Assembly: GCA_900316975.1 (NCBI GenBank) | Contig: ONFA01000001.1 | Location: 62,001-126,000, forward strand | Direction of reading: 5' to 3' | Origin: an uncultured Prevotellaceae bacterium | Lineage (GTDB): Bacteria; Bacteroidota; Bacteroidia; Bacteroidales; Bacteroidaceae | DNA length: 64,000 bases | The notes under the pieces: model-generated | Seen by the model: the letters and a program-made list of their open reading frames with translations, nothing else | The model's database searches: none | What the model was told of the DNA's origin: nothing | Shown here: piece after piece, positions 36,313 to 43,533 of the stretch | How positions within the stretch are numbered: the first letter of the stretch is position 1 | Layout: every line of letters begins with the position of its first letter | Position numbers and translations under genes: made by a program

Positions 36313-36975
36313 ATGGACAAAAAACACATCATCATTGCTGACAATCAAGACATCACACGGTTGGGGTTGAAAACCCTGGTGCGTGTAGCGTTGAAAGACG
36401 TGGAGGGACTGGAGGTGAAGGAACTGGGGCACAGGGCGGAACTGATTGCCGAACTGAAGGAAAACCCCGATTCGGTGGTCATTATCGACTACACACTTTT
36501 CGATCTCGGCAGTCCCGATGAGTTGCTCAATCTAAGTGAACGGTTTCCCTTTGTGTTGTGGGTGCTCTTCTCTGCTGATTTAACCGAGCAACTGATGCGT
36601 CGACTCAGTGTAGAACTCCAATTTAGCATGATTCTGAAGGACGATTCAGCGCAGGAAATCATTACAGCGCTGAAGTGTGCTGTTACGGGAGTCCGTTTCC
36701 TCTGTCATCAAGTGACCAATTTGTTGCTTACCCCCTCACCCCAACAGTCGGCATTGGAGCGTGACCAACTGACTGCCACCGAGAAGGAGGTGTTGAGGCT
36801 CATTGCCTTGGGTAAATCGGTGAAGGAGATTGCAGCCGAACGCAATTCGAGCATCCATACTATCACGACCCACAAGAAGAACATCTTCCGCAAAATCAAC
36901 GTGAACACCATCTATGAAGCTACGAAGTACGCTCTGAGGGCTGGACTGGTGGAGATGGTGGAGTACTATATATAA
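36313..36975 (+). CDS. NarL/LuxR-type response regulator
   Basis: 220 residues from the ATG at 36313. Receiver domain (about 1-120): IIIADNQDITRLGLK at the acidic pocket, VVIIDYTLFD with the phospho-acceptor Asp, SMILKDDSAQEI with the conserved Lys. LuxR-type helix-turn-helix at about 155-215: LTATEKEVLRLIALGKSVKEI, TTHKKNIFRKI. No sensor kinase is adjacent, so its input is unknown. It directly precedes the sulfur operon on the same strand and may control it. Confidence 0.87.
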   Translation: MDKKHIIIADNQDITRLGLKTLVRVALKDVEGLEVKELGHRAELIAELKENPDSVVIIDYTLFDLGSPDELLNLSERFPFVLWVLFSADLTEQLMRRLSVELQFSMILKDDSAQEIITALKCAVTGVRFLCHQVTNLLLTPSPQQSALERDQLTATEKEVLRLIALGKSVKEIAAERNSSIHTITTHKKNIFRKINVNTIYEATKYALRAGLVEMVEYYI

Positions 36976-37016
36976 CCAGCCCACGCGCTGGGCGCAAGCC
37001 CAAGCGCTTGGCGACT
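36976..37016. repeat. CCCACGCGCTGGGCG palindromic leader repeat
   Basis: AGCCCACGCGCTGGGC followed by GCAAGCCCAAGCGCTTGGC, two small palindromes between the regulator and the MetY-like gene; kin to the leader hairpins at 13735, 32836, 38323 and 39355. Confidence 0.6.
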
Positions 37017-37052
37017 CTAAGCCCTCAACTCTCAACTCTAAACCCATAAAGA

Positions 37053-38228
37053 ATGATGAAAAAATCGACGATAGCGATTCAAACAAGATACCCTCTCCCT
37101 GATGCCTATGGGGCAGTGGGAATGCCGGTGTATCATACGGCAGCCTATGAGTTTGCCACCGCCAAGGAGATGGCTGATGCCTTTTGCGGTCGTTCGGCGG
37201 CACCCAGTTATTCGAGGGTGACAAACCCTACCGTAACCCATTTTGAGGATCGTGTAAAAGCACTGACTGGTGCAGCCAACGTATTTGCCTTCTGCTCGGG
37301 CATGGCTGCTATCACCAACGCATTGCTGGCAGTGGTGGAACACGGACAGAACATCGTCACCTCACGCCATTTGTTCGGCAACACGGTGGGACTTATCAAC
37401 CGCACGTTAGCACGACTTGGGGTGGAAGGACGTTTTATAGATTTACTTGATCTTGATGCTGTTCGCCAGGCTGTGGATGCACACACGGCTTGCATCTTCC
37501 TTGAGATCATCACCAATCCCCAGATGGAAGTGGCTGATCTCGGTGCTTTGGCCGAGATAGCCCATCAGCGTGGCATCCCCCTCATTGCCGACACGACCAT
37601 CATCCCTTTCACTCAATTTAGTGCCAAGGATTTGGGTGTCGATATAGAGGTGGTGAGCAGTACAAAATACATCTCTGGTGGTGCCACTTCATTGGGAGGA
37701 TTGCTGATAGAATATGGTGCCTTTCCTCAGGTGGCACAACGTATCCGTGCAGAACTGCTCTACAACCTTGGCAGCTACATGGCTCCCCATGCTGCCTACA
37801 TGCAGACATTGGGTTTGGAAACCCTTGATGCCCGCTATCGGGTACAGGCACAGAACGCGTTGGATTTGGCGCAGCGACTGGTTGATGTGCCGCAGATTGT
37901 GCAGACCAATTATGTGGGGCTGGAGACGAATCCTTTCTACACCTTGGCACAGAAGCAGTTTGGTCCTACGGCTGGGGCTATGCTCACCATCGACCTGAGC
38001 GACAAGCAGGCTTGCTTCCACTTCATCGACCACTTGCGGCTGGTGCGGCGTGTGACGAATCTGTTTGACAACAAGACTCTGGCCATCCATCCCTACAGCA
38101 CGATCTTCGGCCCCTTCAGCCGCAGTCAGAAACTGGCGATGGATGTGCGCGACACGACCATCCGGCTCTCGGTGGGACTGGAGGATGTGGACGACATCTA
38201 TGAGGATATTGTGCAGGCTCTACCATAA
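37053..38228 (+). CDS. Cys/Met-metabolism PLP enzyme, O-acetylhomoserine sulfhydrylase (MetY)-like
   Basis: 391 residues. PLP fold type I of the cystathionine gamma-synthase/MetY/methionine gamma-lyase family: YSRVTNPTV, FCSGMAAITNAL, ADTTIIPF, the PLP lysine in SSTKYISGGATS and LSVGLEDVDDI at the end. It may add sulfur to O-acetylhomoserine to make homocysteine, or degrade sulfur amino acids. Its place before cysK and a protein thiocarboxylate system favours synthesis; in Wolinella such a MetY takes sulfur from a ThiS-like carrier. The exact reaction is not set by the sequence. Confidence 0.85.
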   Translation: MMKKSTIAIQTRYPLPDAYGAVGMPVYHTAAYEFATAKEMADAFCGRSAAPSYSRVTNPTVTHFEDRVKALTGAANVFAFCSGMAAITNALLAVVEHGQNIVTSRHLFGNTVGLINRTLARLGVEGRFIDLLDLDAVRQAVDAHTACIFLEIITNPQMEVADLGALAEIAHQRGIPLIADTTIIPFTQFSAKDLGVDIEVVSSTKYISGGATSLGGLLIEYGAFPQVAQRIRAELLYNLGSYMAPHAAYMQTLGLETLDARYRVQAQNALDLAQRLVDVPQIVQTNYVGLETNPFYTLAQKQFGPTAGAMLTIDLSDKQACFHFIDHLRLVRRVTNLFDNKTLAIHPYSTIFGPFSRSQKLAMDVRDTTIRLSVGLEDVDDIYEDIVQALP

Positions 38229-38322
38229 AAGTGGTAGCAGAATGCCACAGAGAGGGGATTGTGCGGCAGATGGAAAACAACGAACTTTGCATCGGAAAAT
38301 AGGTGTTGATAATTGTAAAATC

Positions 38323-38350
38323 GCCCAGCGCATGGGCTGGCAAAAAACTT
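38323..38350 (+). promoter_or_regulatory. leader hairpin with AAAAAACTT before cysK
   Basis: GCCCAGCGCATGGGC palindrome, TGGC, then AAAAAACTT, nine bases before the ATG. Practically the same string precedes the sulfur-carrier gene. Confidence 0.65.
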
Positions 38351-38359
38351 TATGTAACT

Positions 38360-39295
38360 ATGGCAAAGAAAATCGCAAGCAGTCTGGTGGAACTGATTGG
38401 AAAGACACCGCTGCTGGAACTATCGAAGACCGAGAAGAACGAACGCCTCAGGGCACGGGTGTTGGCTAAGTTGGAATACCTGAACCCCGGACGCAGCGTG
38501 AAAGACCGTGTGGGCTTGGCACTCATTGAGAAGGCTGAACGTGAGGGTGTACTTACCCGCAACACGGTCATCATCGAACCCACCAGTGGTAACACAGGTG
38601 TGGGATTGGCAATGGTGGCTGCACAGCGTGGCTACAAACTCATTCTCACCATGCCAGACAGTATGAGCGTTGAACGTCGGGCACTTTTGCGGAGCCTCGG
38701 TGCCAAATTGGTGCTTACTCCAGCCTACGAGGGCATGCCTGGAGCCATCCGCAAAGCACAGGAACTGGCTGCCGAAACAAATGCTTTCATCCCTCAGCAG
38801 TTTGACAATGATGCCAATCCGCAGATTCACCGCACCACAACAGCCCAAGAAGTTTTGGCTGACACAGACGGAGAGGTGGATATCTTTGTGGCGGGTGTAG
38901 GCACAGGTGGAACCATCACAGGCGTGGGTGAGGTGTTGAAAAGTCGCAATCCTAAAGTGAAAGTGGTGGCTGTGGAGCCACAGGACTCTCCTGTGTTGTC
39001 TGGTGGTAAGCCTGGTCCGCACAAGTTGCAGGGTATTGGGGCTGGATTTGCTCCCAAGGTGCTGAACACGGGGGTGTATGATGAAATCTTCCGTGTGAAG
39101 AACGAGGATGCCTTTGCCACCAGTCGTCAGTTGGCGAAAACGGAAGGACTGCTGGTGGGCATATCAAGTGGCGCAGCGGCTTATGCAGCCCTCCAGATAG
39201 CCAAACGCCCGGAGAATGCAGGTAAGACCATCGTGGTGCTGTTGCCTGACACGGGAGAACGATACCTGAGCACGGCACTTTTCTCGGATAATTGA
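38360..39295 (+). CDS. cysK: cysteine synthase (O-acetylserine sulfhydrylase)
   Basis: 311 residues from ATG 38360 ([21 protein letters not shown]). PLP fold type II; lysine in GRSVKDRVG (about 46-54), [10 protein letters not shown] loop, [10 protein letters not shown] phosphate loop, [12 protein letters not shown]. It replaces the acetate of O-acetylserine with sulfide, or with a carrier-bound thiocarboxylate in CysM/CysO-type systems. The following genes encode just such a carrier set. Start chosen because the 19 upstream codons cover the leader hairpin. Confidence 0.93.
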   Translation: MAKKIASSLVELIGKTPLLELSKTEKNERLRARVLAKLEYLNPGRSVKDRVGLALIEKAEREGVLTRNTVIIEPTSGNTGVGLAMVAAQRGYKLILTMPDSMSVERRALLRSLGAKLVLTPAYEGMPGAIRKAQELAAETNAFIPQQFDNDANPQIHRTTTAQEVLADTDGEVDIFVAGVGTGGTITGVGEVLKSRNPKVKVVAVEPQDSPVLSGGKPGPHKLQGIGAGFAPKVLNTGVYDEIFRVKNEDAFATSRQLAKTEGLLVGISSGAAAYAALQIAKRPENAGKTIVVLLPDTGERYLSTALFSDN

Positions 39296-39355
39296 TGATT
39301 GGAAAAACAAGCCGCATGGCTTCATTGTTAATTATTCAATGTTCATTAAAAATCG
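39296..39355. repeat. core unit with AATTGTTAATTATT arm
   Basis: AAGCCGCATGGCTT (core CCGCATGGC at 39312-39320) followed by CATTGTTAATTATTC; only one arm is clear. Between cysK and the carrier gene. Confidence 0.55.
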
Positions 39356-39356
39356 C

Positions 39357-39382
39357 CCAGCGCATGGGCTGGCAAAAAACTT
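39357..39382 (+). promoter_or_regulatory. leader hairpin with AAAAAACTT before the sulfur-carrier gene
   Basis: CCAGCGCATGGGCTGG, then AAAAAACTT, seven bases before the ATG at 39390. Confidence 0.6.
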
Positions 39383-39389
39383 CATAATT

Positions 39390-39611
39390 ATGGCAAAGAT
39401 TTATGTAAATGGAGATGAACAGGAGGTTCAACTCCCTGCTACTGTGGCAGATTTAATTCAACAGAACAATGTGGCACAACCCGACATGGTGAGTGTGCAA
39501 GTGAACGAAGAATTCGTGGACAGGGAAGAGTTCGCCACCCTCCAACTCAATGAGGGTGACGAGGTGGATTTCCTGTACTTTATGGGAGGAGGCGGAGGAT
39601 TTACCATCTGA
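39390..39611 (+). CDS. ThiS/CysO-like sulfur carrier protein with a tail after Gly-Gly
   Basis: 73 residues, ubiquitin-like fold expected: AKIYVNGDEQEVQLPATVADLI, VSVQVNEEFVDREEF, LNEGDEVDFLYFMGG. In active carriers the chain ends in Gly-Gly, which is adenylated and turned into a thiocarboxylate. Here the glycine run (GGGGG) is followed by Phe-Thr-Ile, so it must be trimmed or is inactive. A JAMM protease gene in the same operon is the obvious trimmer, as for HcyS/HcyD in Wolinella. The neighbour 128 bases on is the activating enzyme. Confidence 0.88.
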   Translation: MAKIYVNGDEQEVQLPATVADLIQQNNVAQPDMVSVQVNEEFVDREEFATLQLNEGDEVDFLYFMGGGGGFTI

Positions 39612-39738
39612 CTAATTACAATGTACAATTTAGACTGACGCAATGTGCGCAAGCCGCATGGCAAATTGTACATTGTACATGGTAAATTGTAAACTCAATT
39701 AATTGTAAATAGTAAATTGTCAAATTGTAAATAAAATT
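39612..39738. repeat. ACAATGTACAATTTA-arm element with core (copy 1 in the sulfur operon)
   Basis: Arms ACAATGTACAATTTAG and AAATTGTACATTGTAC flank CTGACGCAATGTGCGCAAG and CCGCATGGC (39654-39662). Copies 2 and 3 lie at 41853-41996 and 43440-43533. Confidence 0.8.
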
Positions 39739-40545
39739 ATGTTTGATTTTACAGAAGAAGAACTGAACCGCTATTCGCGCCATATCCTCTTGCAGGACGT
39801 GGGCGTGGAAGGACAGGAAAAGATACGCGAAGGACGTGTGCTCATCGTGGGTGCAGGCGGACTGGGTGCCCCTGTGGCAATGTATTTGGCAGCGGCTGGT
39901 GTGGGCACCATCGGCATTGTGGATGGCGATGTGGTGGATTTGAGCAACTTGCAACGACAGATCATTCACACCACGCCCGATGTGGATAAGTGGAAGGTGG
40001 AGTCGGCCAAGGAGACCATCAATGCCATCAATCCACACGTGAAAGTGGAAACCCACCGTGAGTTCTTGATGGCAGACAATGCCCTCGACCTGGTGAAGGA
40101 GTATGACTTTGTGGTGGATGGCACAGACAACTTCCCCGTCAAGTTTCTCATCAACGATGCCTGTGTGATGGCTGGCAAACCGTTCAGCCACGGTGGCATC
40201 CTGCGCTTTGAGGGACAGACATTCACGCATGTGCCAGGCTCGGCTTGCTACCGCTGTATGTTCAAGAGTCCTCCACCACCAGGTGCAGTGCCTACGTGCA
40301 GTCAGGCAGGGGTGTTGGGTGCCATTGCCGGTATGCTGGGTACGATTCAGGCGGCTGAAACACTGAAGTATCTGACGGGCGTGGGTGAACTGCTGACTAA
40401 CAAACTGCTCACCTTCAACGCCAAGACGATGGACTTCCGGAAGATAAGCGTGAAGAAGACCGACAAGTGCCCCATCTGTGGCACGAACCCTACGGTGACG
40501 AAACTGATTGATTACGAACAGGCTGCTTGCGACCTGCATAAATAG
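39739..40545 (+). CDS. ThiF/MoeB-family sulfur carrier activating enzyme (E1-like)
   Basis: 268 residues. ATP loop VGAGGLGAPVAMYLAAAGVG (about 38-57), DGDVVDLSNLQRQI, the conserved Asp in DGTDNFPVK, and two zinc pairs, CYRC at about 171-174 and CPIC at about 247-250. GAVPTCSQAGVLG holds the cysteine found in MoeB/ThiF crossover loops. It adenylates the C-terminus of the ThiS-like protein. No rhodanese domain is fused, so sulfur must come from another donor, for which the desulfurase, TusA and DsrE-like proteins in this operon are candidates. The TAG stop takes its AG from the repeat that starts there. Confidence 0.92.
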   Translation: MFDFTEEELNRYSRHILLQDVGVEGQEKIREGRVLIVGAGGLGAPVAMYLAAAGVGTIGIVDGDVVDLSNLQRQIIHTTPDVDKWKVESAKETINAINPHVKVETHREFLMADNALDLVKEYDFVVDGTDNFPVKFLINDACVMAGKPFSHGGILRFEGQTFTHVPGSACYRCMFKSPPPPGAVPTCSQAGVLGAIAGMLGTIQAAETLKYLTGVGELLTNKLLTFNAKTMDFRKISVKKTDKCPICGTNPTVTKLIDYEQAACDLHK

Positions 40546-40664
40546 ACTTTCTCCCTGTGAGGGGGGTGGTTTCTAAAACAGATATAATAAAGATAGTGTA
40601 TGGAACAAAATGGTACGACAGGCATCCCGCTCCCTCCCTCGCAGGGAGGGCAGGGGGAGGGTCT
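40544..40664. repeat. AGACCC-type element spanning the thiF stop and the DsrE-like start
   Basis: Left end TAGACTTTCTCCCTGTGAGG, AT-rich middle, right end CTCCCTCCCTCGCAGGGAGG then GGGGGAGGGTCT. It contributes to the thiF stop codon and holds the start codon and first 21 codons of the next gene. Confidence 0.75.
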
Positions 40665-41136
40665 TCAGAAGAAACTCTCATTGATAGCCTTTTCGGGCGA
40701 CTTCGACAAACTCACGGCTGTGTTCACGCTTGCTACTGGAGCAGCGGCTGTAGGCTATGAGGTGAACATCTTTTTCACCTTCTGGGGCTTAGATGCCATC
40801 AAGCAGAAGCGTGGCAGAAGTTTCATCGGGGGCAACTGGCTCACCAAAATCTTCGGCTTCATGATGGGCGGTCTGAGCGTGGCACCCAACAGCAAGTTCA
40901 ACTTCTTGGGTATCGGCCCTCAGATTTTCCGGCACTTGATGCGGAAGAACAACGTGGCCACCCTCGAAGAACTGGTGGATGCCGCCAATGCGCTTGGCGT
41001 GAACCTCTATGCTTGTGAGATGGCGATGCACGTGCTTGGACTGGAGAAGAAGGACTTCATCCACGAAGTGAAGGACGTGCTCGGCGTAGCCACCTTCCTG
41101 CAAATCAGCGAAGGAGGAAGAACCCTATTTATATAA
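40600..41136 (+). CDS. DsrE/DsrF-like sulfur-relay protein with repeat-donated N-terminus
   Basis: 178 residues. From about residue 23 it fits the DsrE2-type family: SLIAFSGDFDKLTAVFTLATGAAAVG, EVNIFFTFWGL, GIGPQIFRHLM, and YACEMAMHVLGL with a conserved cysteine, the site that carries persulfide in related proteins. Residues 1-21 (MEQNGTTGIPLPPSQGGQGE) are coded by a palindromic element, and no other in-frame ATG/GTG/TTG lies before the fold. So the repeat seems to have supplied the start. Likely relays sulfur between the desulfurase, TusA and the carrier system. Confidence 0.85.
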   Translation: MEQNGTTGIPLPPSQGGQGEGLQKKLSLIAFSGDFDKLTAVFTLATGAAAVGYEVNIFFTFWGLDAIKQKRGRSFIGGNWLTKIFGFMMGGLSVAPNSKFNFLGIGPQIFRHLMRKNNVATLEELVDAANALGVNLYACEMAMHVLGLEKKDFIHEVKDVLGVATFLQISEGGRTLFI

Positions 41137-41231
41137 ATGAATAGAAAAACCAGGAAGTCATAGAATTTATAGAATGGCTAGAAAGACTAGAGATTCTAGA
41201 AATTCTAGATAATTACCAAAAACAAAAAACA

Positions 41232-41456
41232 ATGGCAACACACACACTTGACATCACCAAAGAGCATTGTCCCATGACTTTCGTGAAGACAAAGCTCAAA
41301 CTGGCGCAGATTGCGGCTGGTGACACACTTGAGGTTCTCTTGACCGAAGGTGAACCTTTAGAGAATGTGCCTCGTTCGGCAACAGAACAGGGCTATAACG
41401 TCCTTTCGGTGGAACACGTGGAGGGTAATGTACACAAAGTAACGATACAAAAATGA
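41232..41456 (+). CDS. TusA/SirA-family sulfurtransferase
   Basis: 74 residues. The CPM(T)FVKTK motif at about residues 13-20 holds the single active cysteine (CPxxxxK type). TusA proteins accept persulfide from cysteine desulfurases and hand it on, often to DsrE proteins, which lies just upstream. The stop TGA overlaps the ATG of the JAMM gene (ATGA). Confidence 0.9.
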   Translation: MATHTLDITKEHCPMTFVKTKLKLAQIAAGDTLEVLLTEGEPLENVPRSATEQGYNVLSVEHVEGNVHKVTIQK

Positions 41457-41851
41457 GCGTAACCATCACAGAAACGGCCTATCAGTCCATCTTGGCACAG
41501 GCACGGAAGGATGCACCTGTGGAGTCGTGTGGCTACTTGTTGGGTCCCGACAAAGAAACCGCCACGGAGAACTTCCCGATGACGAACATTGATCACTCGG
41601 AGGAACACTTCAGTTTCGACCCCAAGGAGCAGTTTGCCGCCGTGAAGTATGCCCGCAAAAACGGTCTCCACATCGTCGGCAACTGGCATAGCCATCCTGC
41701 CTCACCCTCGCGTCCGTCGGAGGAGGACAAGCGACTGGCTTACGACCCCAACATCCTCTACTTCATTCTCTCGTTGGCAGCAGAAGAGCCAGTGCTCAAT
41801 GCTTTCCGCATTGTAGATGGTGAAGTGAAGGAAAAGTATCTACTTAGATAA
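41453..41851 (+). CDS. JAMM/Mov34 (M67) metalloprotease, Mec+/HcyD type
   Basis: 132 residues. Zinc motif HSHPASPSRPSEED (H-x-H-x7-S-x2-D) at about 81-94 with an upstream Glu (VESCGYLLG, about 23). Bacterial stand-alone JAMM proteins beside ThiS-like carriers either free cysteine from the carrier (Mec+ in Mycobacterium) or clip extra residues after Gly-Gly (HcyD). Since the carrier here ends GG-FTI, the second role, or both, fits. Translated in overlap with TusA. Confidence 0.9.
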   Translation: MSVTITETAYQSILAQARKDAPVESCGYLLGPDKETATENFPMTNIDHSEEHFSFDPKEQFAAVKYARKNGLHIVGNWHSHPASPSRPSEEDKRLAYDPNILYFILSLAAEEPVLNAFRIVDGEVKEKYLLR

Positions 41852-41852
41852 T

Positions 41853-41996
41853 GGTATGTACCATTTGACCATTTACAATGTACCAATTAGGCTGACGTAA
41901 TGTGTGCAAGCCACATGGCAAATTGTACATTGTAAATTGTCAAATTGTAAATAAAATGGATTGTAAATTGTAAATCACCAAATCGTAATTTTAATT
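41853..41996. repeat. ACAATGTACAATTTA-arm element with core (copy 2)
   Basis: As at 39612, with a degraded core CCACATGGC (41911-41919) and an extra AATTGTAAAT repeat before the encapsulin start. Confidence 0.75.
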
Positions 41997-43436
41997 ATGG
42001 CAGACAACAACATTCAGCGCAGCATTACGACTGCAACGGCTCGCAAACTGGCGAACACGACCAAAACGCCCCCTCAGATGGGCAGTATCACACCGAGACT
42101 TCTCCTCAAACTCCTTCCTTGGACTCAGGTGGAGAGCGGCACCTATCGTGTCAACCGTACCAAGGTGGAACTGAAGAAAGCAGAACGCATCGAGATTCAG
42201 TACTTGGGCGGAGTGCCCAGTTTTACAGCCAAGAACCTCCGTGCCATTCCACTCTTCCAGAATATCGATCAGGAGATTGTGACACGGCTGGCAAGGAATT
42301 TTGTGCCAGTGGAAGTGGCACGTGGCAAGAATCTTGTGAAGCAAGGGAAAGACAAACAGCGTTTCTTCATTGTAGCAGGTGGACAGGCTGAGGTCATCAG
42401 CACTGGCACGCATGGGGAGGAACTGCGTATCGCTCTGTTGGGAGCAGGCGAATACTTTGGTGAGGCAGACTTGCTCAGTGCCGCCGACTCTACGGTGAGC
42501 GTACGTTCGGTGACTGACTCTGTATTCCTCGTACTCGACACCCCTGTGCTGGAGTCTCTCATCGAGGAGATTCCCGACTTCCGTGCACAGTTCAACAATG
42601 CTGTGGATAAGCAACTGCGCCTTAAAGCCACGGTGAACGAGCATGGCGAGAAACACATCGACCTTGTGAGTGGCCATGAGGAAGACAACGTCATCCCCGA
42701 AACCTACATCGACTACGAGGAGAATCCTACTGAATACTCGCTCAACACCTTGCAGACCGTGGTGAGAGTTCACACCCGTGTGAGCGACCTCTACAATGCA
42801 CCCTACAACCAACTCGAACAGCAGTTGCGTCTCAGCATCGAGAGCATCAAGGAGCGCCAGGAGTGGGAACTCATCAACAACAAGAAGTTCGGCCTGCTGG
42901 CTCAGGCTGCTCCTGGCTACAAGGTGAGTGCGCGCTATGGAGCACCGACACCCGACGATTTGGACGAATTGCTTTCTCTCGTATGGAAAGAACCAGCCTT
43001 CTTCATTGCCAACCCACGTGCCATTGCTGCCTTCGAACGTGAATGCACATGGCGTGGTGTGCCTCCAGTGGCGATTGACCTCTTCGGCACGAAGGTCATC
43101 ACTTGGCGGGGTGTGCCCATCATCCCATCAGACAAGGTGGAGGTGAAGGGGCAGTATCTGACCAACCGTGGCGTAGGCACCACCGACATCATCTTGGTGC
43201 GTGTGGGTGAGAAAGAGCAAGGTGTAGTCGGTCTGCATCAGGCTGGCATCCCCGGTGAGATTGCTCCAAGCCTTTCTGCACGTCTGATGGGGCTTGATCA
43301 GTATGGTGTGGCAAGTTACTTGCTCACAAAATACTTCAGCCTTGCCTCACTCACCGACGATGCCATTGCTGTCCTCGAGAACGTGGAGGTGGGTTACTAC
43401 CATGATTACCAGCACAGAAACAAAATTGAGAAATGA
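41997..43436 (+). CDS. Family 2 encapsulin shell protein with cyclic-nucleotide-binding-like domain
   Basis: 479 residues. The N-terminal arm ATARKLANTTKTPPQMGSITP and LLKLLPWTQVESGTYRVNR (about 13-54) is the Family 2 (SrpI-type) signature; HK97-like A/P/E regions follow after about 220 (NTLQTVVRVHTRVSDLYN, ERQEWELINNKKFGLL, FFIANPRAIAAFERECTW, VGTTDIILVRVGEKEQGVVG). A CAP-ED-like domain, about 79-200, is inserted (LRAIPLFQNID, GEYFGEADLL), as in the 2B subfamily. The cassette reads GEADLLSAADSTVSV without the arginine that normally binds cyclic phosphate. Shells of this type enclose cysteine desulfurase; such a gene follows 97 bases on. Confidence 0.93.
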   Translation: MADNNIQRSITTATARKLANTTKTPPQMGSITPRLLLKLLPWTQVESGTYRVNRTKVELKKAERIEIQYLGGVPSFTAKNLRAIPLFQNIDQEIVTRLARNFVPVEVARGKNLVKQGKDKQRFFIVAGGQAEVISTGTHGEELRIALLGAGEYFGEADLLSAADSTVSVRSVTDSVFLVLDTPVLESLIEEIPDFRAQFNNAVDKQLRLKATVNEHGEKHIDLVSGHEEDNVIPETYIDYEENPTEYSLNTLQTVVRVHTRVSDLYNAPYNQLEQQLRLSIESIKERQEWELINNKKFGLLAQAAPGYKVSARYGAPTPDDLDELLSLVWKEPAFFIANPRAIAAFERECTWRGVPPVAIDLFGTKVITWRGVPIIPSDKVEVKGQYLTNRGVGTTDIILVRVGEKEQGVVGLHQAGIPGEIAPSLSARLMGLDQYGVASYLLTKYFSLASLTDDAIAVLENVEVGYYHDYQHRNKIEK

Positions 43437-43439
43437 AGG

Positions 43440-43533
43440 CATGTACCATGTACCATTTACAATGTACAATTTAGGCTGACGCGATGTGCGCAAGCCGCAT
43501 GGTAAATTGTACATTGTACATGGTAAATTGTAA
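43440..43533. repeat. ACAATGTACAATTTA-arm element with core (copy 3)
   Basis: Clear form: arms ACCATTTACAATGTACAATT and its inverse flank GGCTGACGCGATGTGCGC and CCGCATGGT (43495-43503). It fills the whole encapsulin/desulfurase gap. Confidence 0.85.

Noticed and set aside
38303-38359. Upstream start of cysK at the beginning of the open frame
   Set aside because: The extra residues cover the leader hairpin shared with the sulfur carrier gene and do not fit the family start.
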